Position numbers and translations under genes: made by a program. Below the pieces are notes generated by a model, which was not told the DNA's origin, ran no database searches, and was given only the letters and a program-made list of their open reading frames with translations. Positions 28,668-35,033 of a DNA stretch of 52,255 nucleotides are shown here, in pieces. How positions within the stretch are numbered: the first letter of the stretch is position 1; each line of letters begins with the position of its first letter. This DNA is from Sinomicrobium pectinilyticum (lineage in GTDB: Bacteria; Bacteroidota; Bacteroidia; Flavobacteriales; Flavobacteriaceae). The stretch covers positions 1 to 52,255 of the forward strand of contig NZ_RJTM01000156.1 in the NCBI RefSeq assembly GCF_003725735.1, given 5' to 3'.

Positions 28668-29645
28668 ATGTCGAAGGTAAAATATTATTACGACCAGGAG
28701 ACACTTTCGTACAGGAAAATCGAAGTAAAAAAAGGGAAGAAAATCAGAAATTTTTTCGTCTTCCTACTGGCGGCATTCCTATTTGGCATGATAGGTCTTT
28801 TTACCCTGTTGAATACCGGATTGGTAAACACTCCTAAAGAATTGTCCACTACAAGAGAACTGAAACAATATGAGCTCCAGTTTGAAATACTGAACAAAAA
28901 GATGGAACAAATGGAGAAGGTGCTTACGGATATCGAGGAGAGGGACAATAATATTTACCGCCTGTATTTCGAAGCCAGCCCCATCCCGGAAGAACAGCGA
29001 AGGGCCGGATTCGGAGGAGTAAACAGGTACCAGGCCCTGGAAGGGTTTGACAATTCCCAGATCATTAAAAACACCACAAGGAGACTTGAAATACTGCAGA
29101 AACAAATGGTGGTACAATCCAAGTCTCTGGATGAGATAACAAAACTCGCCGAGAATAAAGAAAAACTTCTGGCCACCATACCGGCAATACAACCGGTAAA
29201 TAATAAAGACCTGAAGCGTATGGCCTCCGGTTTCGGATGGCGTACGGACCCTTTTACCAAAGCCAGGAAAATGCACTGGGGGATGGACTTTTCGGCCTCC
29301 AGGGGCACACCGGTATACGCTACGGGAGACGGTGTGGTAAAAAGATCGGACAACAAGGCAGCCGGATATGGCAACCACATCCGTATAGAACATGGTTTCG
29401 GCTATGAGAGCCTCTATGCCCACCTGAGCAAATACAATGTAAGAAAAGGACAAAAAGTAAAAAGAGGAGATCTCATTGGTTATGTTGGCAGTACGGGGCG
29501 GTCGGAAGCCCCACACCTGCACTATGAAGTGTTTAAAGACGGACAAAGGATAAATCCTATTAATTTCTATTACGGAAGTTTAACCCCTGCAGAATACGAA
29601 GAATTGCTGCATGTTGCTTCCCAGGAAAACCAGTCCCTCGATTAA
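28668..29645 (+). CDS. M23 family (LytM-like) metallopeptidase, membrane anchored
   Basis: The 325-residue protein has a single membrane helix (about 28-48) after a basic cytoplasmic N-terminus, a coiled-coil region (60-165) and a C-terminal LytM domain (about 185-300). The zinc-site residues are all present: His203 and Asp207 in HWGMDF, His252 in YAHLS, and His283 and His285 in PHLHYEV. It is therefore predicted to be an active peptidoglycan endopeptidase in the periplasm. It divides from alaS and begins a run of five rightward genes (merR-like, lemA, two TPM genes). Confidence 0.93.
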   Translation: MSKVKYYYDQETLSYRKIEVKKGKKIRNFFVFLLAAFLFGMIGLFTLLNTGLVNTPKELSTTRELKQYELQFEILNKKMEQMEKVLTDIEERDNNIYRLYFEASPIPEEQRRAGFGGVNRYQALEGFDNSQIIKNTTRRLEILQKQMVVQSKSLDEITKLAENKEKLLATIPAIQPVNNKDLKRMASGFGWRTDPFTKARKMHWGMDFSASRGTPVYATGDGVVKRSDNKAAGYGNHIRIEHGFGYESLYAHLSKYNVRKGQKVKRGDLIGYVGSTGRSEAPHLHYEVFKDGQRINPINFYYGSLTPAEYEELLHVASQENQSLD

Positions 29646-29715
29646 CGGCCGGCACTTCCGGGGATCTGAGAGCTCCGAAAACAGACCGGTTTATTTTATA
29701 ACTCGTTTCGGTACT

Positions 29716-30045
29716 ATGTATATACAGCTTCCTGAAAAACGCTATTACAGTATTGGAGAAGTGGCCCGTGCCTTCCAGGTCAACACTTCCCTTATCCGCT
29801 TTTGGGAGAAGGAATTTGACGTACTGCAACCTAAAAAGAACGCCAAAGGCAATCGCAAGTTCACCCCGGAAGACATTAAAAACCTCCAGCTTATTTACCA
29901 TCTTGTCAAAGAACGGGGATTTACGCTCGAAGGTGCGAAAATCCATTTAAAGGAAGAAAAACACAAAACACTTTCTAATTTTGAGATTATTCGTAAATTA
30001 GAGAACATAAAAACGGTCCTCTTAAAAATTAAAGATCAATTATAA
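29716..30045 (+). CDS. MerR-family transcriptional regulator
   Basis: The 109-residue protein consists of a MerR-type winged helix domain (YYSIGEVARAFQVNTSLIRFWEKEF at about 9-33 in two adjoining parts, then the wing with NRKFTPEDI) and a short helical tail that may dimerise. There is no effector domain. The ATG at 29716 gives the normal MerR start; the frame is open further upstream into the M23 gene. It lies 70 bases after the M23 gene and 25 bases before lemA. Its targets are unknown. Confidence 0.9.
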   Translation: MYIQLPEKRYYSIGEVARAFQVNTSLIRFWEKEFDVLQPKKNAKGNRKFTPEDIKNLQLIYHLVKERGFTLEGAKIHLKEEKHKTLSNFEIIRKLENIKTVLLKIKDQL

Positions 30046-30070
30046 TCTTCAACTTCAAACGTCACTCACT

Positions 30071-30667
30071 ATGAAAAAATGGTTAATTCCGGTTATCGTA
30101 CTGGTAGTTATAGCTTTTGGCCTGTACCGCTGGGCAGTAGGTTTCAACAATAATGCGGTAAGACATCAGGAAGATGCCAAAACCACCTGGTCTAATGTGG
30201 AAAGTGCCTATCAGCGCAGGAATGACCTCATAGGCAATCTCGTAAAAACGGTACAGGGAGCTGCCGATTTTGAAAGAAATACCCTGACCGATGTAATAGA
30301 GGCAAGGGCCAAAGCAACATCTACCACTATAGATGCCAACAACCTGACCCCGGAAAAACTGGCGGAATTTCAACAGGCACAGACAGGATTGTCTTCTGCG
30401 CTTTCCCGCTTACTGGTTACGGTAGAACGCTACCCGGAACTCAAGGCCAACCAGAACTTCCTGGAGCTCCAATCGCAACTGGAAGGCACGGAAAACCGTA
30501 TCAACGTGGCACGGGATCGTTATAACCAGGCCGTAAATGTATACAACCAGCACATAAAGACTTTTCCGAATAAAATTCTGGCCGGATGGTTCGGTTTTGA
30601 AGAAATGGCACGTTATAAAGCAGATCCCGGAGCAGAAAAAGCTCCCGATGTCGATTTCAACTTTTAG
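30071..30667 (+). CDS. LemA family protein
   Basis: The 198-residue protein has an N-terminal signal anchor (about 4-23) and the LemA helical domain: NNAVRHQEDAKTTWSNVESAYQRRNDLIGNLV in pieces, YPELKANQNFLELQSQLEGTENRI in pieces, and the ending FPNKILAGWFGFEEMARYKA. LemA proteins are envelope proteins of unclear role, often found next to TPM-domain genes as here. Two TPM genes follow after 74 bases. Confidence 0.93.
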   Translation: MKKWLIPVIVLVVIAFGLYRWAVGFNNNAVRHQEDAKTTWSNVESAYQRRNDLIGNLVKTVQGAADFERNTLTDVIEARAKATSTTIDANNLTPEKLAEFQQAQTGLSSALSRLLVTVERYPELKANQNFLELQSQLEGTENRINVARDRYNQAVNVYNQHIKTFPNKILAGWFGFEEMARYKADPGAEKAPDVDFNF

Positions 30668-30741
30668 CACCAAAAAGGGAACCCCGGCACAGGTCTTTGC
30701 TGTTGCCGGGGAAATACCGGTATAACCCAGAACATACAGTC

Positions 30742-31182
30742 ATGTCTAAAGTAGAAGATTTTTTATCGGCCGAAGAAGAACAGGAAATAGTAGAGGCTAT
30801 CCGGGAGGCGGAACTCAATACTTCGGGAGAAGTCCGGGTGCATATCGAAAAAACGACCAAACTTTCCCCTTACGAAAGGGCCATGCAGGTATTTCACCAG
30901 CTGAAAATGGACAATACCAAACTGAATAATGGCGTAATCATCTACGTTGCCGTGGAAGACAGGGTCTTTGCCATTTACGGGGGCAAAGGGATCAACGAAC
31001 TAGTCCCGGACGAGTTCTGGGACACTACCAAAAATGTTATTGCCGGACATTTCAGGGAAGGAAGATATAAACAAGGGCTGGTAGACGGTATTCTTATGGC
31101 CGGAAAACAATTAAAACAACATTTTCCGTGGCAGGACGATGACATTAATGAGCTTCCGGACGAAATATCCAAAGGGCATTAA
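30742..31182 (+). CDS. TPM domain protein (soluble form)
   Basis: The 146-residue protein is a short TPM (YgcG/TLP18.3) domain protein. Visible motifs are FLSAEEEQEIVEAIREAE, NTSGEVRVHIE, NNGVIIYVAVEDRVFAIYGG and the helical GHFREGRYKQGLVDGI. There is no signal peptide or membrane segment, so unlike its neighbour it is predicted to be cytoplasmic. ATG 30742 gives the family start; the frame is open 15 codons upstream. Five bases separate it from the next TPM gene. Confidence 0.9.
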   Translation: MSKVEDFLSAEEEQEIVEAIREAELNTSGEVRVHIEKTTKLSPYERAMQVFHQLKMDNTKLNNGVIIYVAVEDRVFAIYGGKGINELVPDEFWDTTKNVIAGHFREGRYKQGLVDGILMAGKQLKQHFPWQDDDINELPDEISKGH

Positions 31183-31187
31183 ACAAC

Positions 31188-32015
31188 ATGAAACTAAACG
31201 TCGTAACCCCATCCAGTGTAATGCAGAAGATAAAAACAGCGATTCCTACATATTTATTTTTCCTTTTCCTGTGTATTTCTCAAGGGGCTATAGCCCAGTT
31301 TGACATCCCGGACAAACCGGCAAAACAAACGAGTCTGTATGACAATACCGGGCTCTTCTCCGATTCGCAAAAAAATGCCCTGGAACAAAAGCTGATCCGG
31401 TATTCCGATAGTACATCCACACAGATTGTAATTATTACCATCCCCTCTACAAACGGGGAAAACATCAACTATCTCGGAGCCAAATGGCTTACCCAATGGG
31501 GTATCGGGCAGAAGGGAAAAGACAACGGCATACTGATACTACTCGCAGAAAACGATCGGAAAATAAGTATACAGACAGGTTATGGCATTGAACACCTGCT
31601 CACAGATGCCCTGTCCAAGCGTATTATCGAAACCATAATGAAACCCAGGTTTCTTGAAGGTGATTATTACGGCGGACTGGACAGAGGTACGGATGCCATA
31701 TTCCAGGTACTCACAGGAGAATACAAAGGAGACCCTCAACGCAAGGGCTCCGGAGATGGTTTTCCTGTTAATGGTATATTTTTCCTTTTCTTCATATTCA
31801 TTGTTATTATTATCATCCTGTCCAAAAACTCCCGTGGCGGAGGCGGTGGCAAGCGTTTTCGCGGCCCCGATCTTCTGGACATGATCATACTCAGCAGTCT
31901 GGGAAGAGGCGGATTCGGCGGCGGATCTTCCGGAGGGTTCGGCGGTGGCGGCGGATTCGGTGGCGGATTCGGAGGTGGAATGGGCGGCGGCGGCGGCGCC
32001 AGCGGCAGTTGGTAA
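31188..32015 (+). CDS. TPM domain membrane protein with Gly-rich tail
   Basis: The 275-residue protein has a signal peptide (hydrophobic part about 18-35, cut near GAIAQ), a periplasmic TPM domain (about 38-180: NTGLFSDSQKNALEQKL, STQIVIITIPS, GQKGKDNGILILLAENDRK, ISIQTGYGIEHLLTDA), one membrane helix (about 198-215) and a Gly/Phe-rich, flexible tail (about 219-275). Eukaryotic and bacterial TPM proteins have been linked to phosphatase activity and photosystem repair; here the role is unknown. A second ATG at 31221 is an alternative start that leaves a more compact signal peptide. Confidence 0.92.
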   Translation: MKLNVVTPSSVMQKIKTAIPTYLFFLFLCISQGAIAQFDIPDKPAKQTSLYDNTGLFSDSQKNALEQKLIRYSDSTSTQIVIITIPSTNGENINYLGAKWLTQWGIGQKGKDNGILILLAENDRKISIQTGYGIEHLLTDALSKRIIETIMKPRFLEGDYYGGLDRGTDAIFQVLTGEYKGDPQRKGSGDGFPVNGIFFLFFIFIVIIIILSKNSRGGGGGKRFRGPDLLDMIILSSLGRGGFGGGSSGGFGGGGGFGGGFGGGMGGGGGASGSW

Positions 32016-32085
32016 TCCCTGTGGAAAACCGTAACTCATTTTTACTTTTTTTCTTATCTTTAGAGAAAGAATAAACTTCACTCTC

Positions 32086-32175
32086 ATGAAAAGACAAATC
32101 AGCCTTCGAAGCATCTCCGGCATCACCTTTCAACTCCCGGATGCGAAAGCAATGAACAATATCAGAAATTATTAA
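32086..32175 (+). CDS. Possible 29-residue small protein
   Basis: A 29-codon frame (MKRQISLRSISGITFQ and 13 more residues) lies in the 240-base gap between the TPM and cpsB-like genes. TATCTTTA, one mismatch from TAnnTTTG, lies 24 bases upstream. No family is recognised and chance is a real possibility. Confidence 0.15.
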   Translation: MKRQISLRSISGITFQLPDAKAMNNIRNY

Positions 32176-32222
32176 ACCCCGATTTTCCCGGTGTTCCGCG
32201 ACAGGAACTCGGGCTTTTACCT

Positions 32223-32230
32223 TATCTTTG
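32223..32230 (+). promoter_or_regulatory. Promoter -7 box for the cpsB-like gene
   Basis: TATCTTTG matches TAnnTTTG and lies 25 bases before the proposed TTG start at 32256. Confidence 0.55.
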
Positions 32231-32255
32231 TAACAGCAATATAAATACCACTGTT

Positions 32256-32993
32256 TTGTTGATATTTTCTCGTAAGAAAACGGTTTACCTAAGGGATTTG
32301 TTCGGAGGAGACCATGTAGATATACACTCCCACTTACTCCCGGGAATCGATGATGGGGCAAAGGACATTGAAGATACCAAAAAGCTGATCCGGGGATTCA
32401 CAGACCTCGGGATTACCCGTATAATCACCACGCCCCATATTATCCAGGGAGTGTGGCCCAATACCTCCGAAATTATACTGCGTAAAAAAGAAGAGGTACT
32501 CCCCCTGCTGGAAAACAGCGATATTTCTTTTCATGCAGCCGCAGAATACCTCATGGACGAATCTTTCCGGGAACTGGTGAAAAAGGGTGATATCCTCGGC
32601 CTGAAAGACAATTATGTCTTGGTGGAAATGTCTTATATCAATCCCCCCATATCGCTTTTTGATATATTATTTGACATGCAGGTGGCAGGATACATCCCGG
32701 TACTGGCCCACCCGGAACGCTATATGTTTTATCATGAGAATTTCGAAATGTACCATAAGCTCAAAAAGGCCGGGTGCCTTTTACAACTCAACCTCCTTTC
32801 CCTCACCTCCTATTACGGCAAGGCAATACACAAAATTGCTGCCAAACTGCTAAAGCAGGGCATGCTGGATTTTGTAGGTACGGATGCCCACAATACCCGT
32901 CACCTGGAAAGGCTTCTGCAAAAGATCAAAACAGAAGAACCGGGAAAACTCCGGGAACTTGTTAAGAACAATAAAAATGTCTTCGGGCCATAA
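32256..32993 (+). CDS. CpsB/CapC-type tyrosine phosphatase (PHP domain)
   Basis: The 245-residue protein is a PHP-domain phosphatase like CpsB/YwqE, which dephosphorylates tyrosine kinases of polysaccharide export. Metal-binding motifs of the fold are clear: DIHSHLLPGIDDGAKD (about 21-36), TTPHII, AAAEYLMD, LAHPERY and GTDAHN. In many Bacteroidota a gene of this type lies in or near exopolysaccharide loci, but none is adjacent here. No ATG fits; TTG at 32256 or the following TTG at 32259 is the start, placed just after a good promoter box. Confidence 0.9.
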   Translation: MLIFSRKKTVYLRDLFGGDHVDIHSHLLPGIDDGAKDIEDTKKLIRGFTDLGITRIITTPHIIQGVWPNTSEIILRKKEEVLPLLENSDISFHAAAEYLMDESFRELVKKGDILGLKDNYVLVEMSYINPPISLFDILFDMQVAGYIPVLAHPERYMFYHENFEMYHKLKKAGCLLQLNLLSLTSYYGKAIHKIAAKLLKQGMLDFVGTDAHNTRHLERLLQKIKTEEPGKLRELVKNNKNVFGP

Positions 32994-33003
32994 TTTTCGG
33001 GTC

Positions 33004-33024
33004 CTTCAAGTTTTGAAGTTTTTT
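33004..33024 (+). terminator. Intrinsic terminator after the cpsB-like gene
   Basis: A 6-bp stem (33004-33009 with 33013-33018), a 3-base loop and six T, 10 bases past the stop codon. Confidence 0.65.
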
Positions 33025-33299
33025 AGTCGGATAGTTCGGAGGGAGTTATTTCTAGCCTGTTATGCTGTACTGAAAATCCTTGTCCTCCTTTACATTCATA
33101 CAAGCATTATTTTCCCTGTGCTTTCTTTTAAGGCTTCTATATCGTCCTTTAAACTCCGGACCTGTTAACCAGTAAAAAATGACCAGCACAGGATACGGGT
33201 CAACCGATTTTTGCTCAGGTCACAACTTTCGGATTCATTCTGTTTCTTCCTTTATCTGTATAATCGCGAAATCATTATTTCCAAATCCGTAAAAACTAA
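33025..33299. other. Intergenic region between convergent genes
   Basis: This is the middle of a 359-base gap between the cpsB-like gene and ompH. No gene or strong repeat is visible; frames are short and unlike proteins. Confidence 0.4.
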
Positions 33300-33327
33300 A
33301 AACCCGGAGAAAAGATCTCCGGGTTTT
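33300..33327 (-). terminator. Terminator after the ompH pair
   Basis: A 10-bp stem (33300-33309 with 33317-33326) and 7-base loop, 26 bases past the first ompH stop. T-rich sequence follows on the minus strand (TAGTTTTTA), and TTTT follows on the plus strand. Confidence 0.75.
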
Positions 33328-33352
33328 ATAAACACTTTAAACTTGTTATTAA

Positions 33353-33862
33353 TTAAAATCCAAGTTCCTTTTTCACATCGGCAAGGATATCCTTTCCGTC
33401 TGCAAGGAGAATCCCTGAATTAGGTGAAGAATCCAGTACGTACTGGAATCCTTGTGCTCTTCCCACTTTTTGTATCGCTTTCTGAGCTTTTTCCAGGATT
33501 GGCTGGATCAACTCCATCTGTTTTTTCTGAAGCTCCTGTTCAGCAGTCTGACGTGCCTGCATGATATTGTTCTGCATTCCCTGCACCTCTTCTGCTCTTT
33601 TTCTGTTCTCATCCTCGCTCTTCGTACCAGCTTCGCTCTCGTAGAGCTTTATTTTATTTTGCAATTCCTGACCGGAACTTTGCAGGTCAGCAGAATACTG
33701 CTTTTCCAGTTTTTCCAATTCTGCCCTAGCCGCTTTCATCTCCGGCATATCTTCCACTAATTGCTGCACGTTTATGTGAGCAACTTTGCTCTGTGCACCC
33801 GCAAAACTAACAGCTCCTACAGCTAATACAAAAGCAATGGCTAACGTTTTTAATTGTTTCAT
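33353..33862 (-). CDS. OmpH/Skp family periplasmic chaperone (short)
   Basis: The 169-residue protein has a signal peptide (MKQLKTLAIAFVLAVGAVSFAGA) and the Skp layout: a small beta core (KVAHINVQQLVEDMPEM; GFQYVLDSSPNSGILLADG) interrupted by a long coiled-coil hairpin (about 42-125). Skp trimers grip unfolded outer-membrane proteins and deliver them to the BAM complex. It follows the longer ompH gene by 28 bases and bamA lies upstream of both. Confidence 0.93.
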   Translation of the reverse strand: MKQLKTLAIAFVLAVGAVSFAGAQSKVAHINVQQLVEDMPEMKAARAELEKLEKQYSADLQSSGQELQNKIKLYESEAGTKSEDENRKRAEEVQGMQNNIMQARQTAEQELQKKQMELIQPILEKAQKAIQKVGRAQGFQYVLDSSPNSGILLADGKDILADVKKELGF

Positions 33863-33890
33863 AATTTCAAAAATAATAAATGTTTAAGTG

Positions 33891-34721
33891 TTAATTGTTA
33901 TCGTTATTTTCTTCTTCTTCTTTCTCTTGCTCTCTTTCTTCCCGTTTTTTTCTCCTCTCTTCTTCTTTGGCCTTTCTGTAGGCCTCTCTTTCTTCCAGTA
34001 TCTGTTGTCTTCTCTCTTCGTATTCCCGCTTTCTTTCTTCTCTTTCCCGGATCCTCTCCTGTCTTTTCTCTTCCAGTATACGGGCCCTTTCGTCCCTTTC
34101 TTCCTCCACTCTTTCTTTCGCTGCCTGCCTGTCCGGATCTACTTCCCGGTTTACATCTTCGAATTTATTCTTCGCACTTCCCGAGTTCCTCTCCTCTGTT
34201 TTCCTTGTCCGGTCTATGCTTTTCAAAATTTGGTCGCTAATATCGTGTTTTTTATTGGAATACAACATAACTACATCGGCAGACCTGTCAAAAACAAAAT
34301 CATATGCCCTTCTGTTAGCTATTTCCTGTACTGCATTAAAAACTCTGTCCTGCACCGGCTTTACCAACAAATGCTTCTGGCGGATCATATCTCCTTCCGG
34401 CCCGAACCTGTCCTGTTGGTATTGCAACATTTCTTCTTCTGCCAGTTGTATCTCTTCCTCTCTTTCTTCTATCAGTTCTTTGGTGAGCAATACTTTTTCG
34501 GCATCCAGTTCCTTTTTCATCTGTGCAATGGCGTTTTTCTTTTCTTCCACTTCCATTTTCCACTTTTCCACCCTTGCATTCAGTTGCGAACTGGCTTCCT
34601 GGTATTCCTGCACGTTTTCCAGGATATATTCCATATCTATATATGCTATCCTCACCCCTCTCTGAGCCTGTGCCGCCCATGCGGATGCCAATAACAGTAC
34701 AACAAGAACTTTAGCCTTCAT
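33891..34721 (-). CDS. OmpH/Skp family protein with long charged C-terminal helix
   Basis: The 276-residue protein has a signal peptide (MKAKVLVVLLLASAWAAQAQ) and an OmpH/Skp domain (about 23-175: RIAYIDMEYILENVQEY, coiled-coil arms, then AYDFVFDRSADVVMLYSNKKHD). Beyond this is a tail (about 196-270) made almost only of Arg, Glu, Lys and Gln, with ER/K-type patterns such as EEKRQERIREREERKREYEE, predicted to be a long single helix. Ordinary Skp proteins lack it. The ATG at 34721 starts the signal peptide; the frame is open 35 codons upstream. It has its own promoter between bamA and itself. Confidence 0.92.
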   Translation of the reverse strand: MKAKVLVVLLLASAWAAQAQRGVRIAYIDMEYILENVQEYQEASSQLNARVEKWKMEVEEKKNAIAQMKKELDAEKVLLTKELIEEREEEIQLAEEEMLQYQQDRFGPEGDMIRQKHLLVKPVQDRVFNAVQEIANRRAYDFVFDRSADVVMLYSNKKHDISDQILKSIDRTRKTEERNSGSAKNKFEDVNREVDPDRQAAKERVEEERDERARILEEKRQERIREREERKREYEERRQQILEEREAYRKAKEEERRKKREEREQEKEEEENNDNN

Positions 34722-34784
34722 TTGTTTATTGTTTGAAATTTCGCCTGAAATTAACAATTTTTTTGGCAAACTCCGGCCATAATG

Positions 34785-34792
34785 CAAAGATA
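34785..34792 (-). promoter_or_regulatory. Promoter -7 box for the ompH pair
   Basis: TATCTTTG (then C) on the minus strand, 63 bases before the ATG at 34721. It shows that the chaperone pair can be transcribed without bamA. Confidence 0.6.
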
Positions 34793-34822
34793 TATTTTCT
34801 TCCGGAACCGAAATTATATTTA

Positions 34823-34915
34823 TCACCGGCTAAGTCCCTGAAGCATATTCCTCAGAAAATGTGTAAGAACCTTACAGATCGTTTCCACCTCCGGCATCTT
34901 CATCGCTTCAGGCAT
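34823..34915 (-). CDS. Possible 30-residue small protein
   Basis: A 30-codon frame (MPEAMKMPEVETICKVLTHF plus 10 residues) lies in the 312-base gap between bamA and ompH. A promoter-like TAACTTTG overlaps the bamA stop codon (35036-35029, minus strand). No family is recognised; it may be chance. Confidence 0.18.
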   Translation of the reverse strand: MPEAMKMPEVETICKVLTHFLRNMLQGLSR

Positions 34916-35028
34916 TCCCCGGAAACATATTATTCATACATTATCATCCGGCCACAACAATACCACTACCTGGAAGAACTTTAATGTATTAATACATACC
35001 AGCCCTGTTACTATAGAAAATATCGTGC
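34916..35028. other. Remainder of the bamA-ompH gap
   Basis: No gene is seen. A 14-bp palindrome, ATGTATTAATACAT (34984-34997), is the only structure noticed besides the promoter-like box at the bamA stop codon. Confidence 0.35.
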
Positions 35029-35033
35029 CAAAG

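Noticed and set aside
31539-32361. Ala/Ser- and Arg/His-rich minus-strand frames over the TPM gene end
   Set aside because: They are antisense images of the Gly-rich tail codons and have no start context or homology.
33888-34694. 268-codon plus-strand frame opposite the long ompH gene
   Set aside because: Its Phe/Leu/Ser-rich product is the mirror of the Glu/Lys/Arg-rich helix on the real strand and is not a membrane protein.
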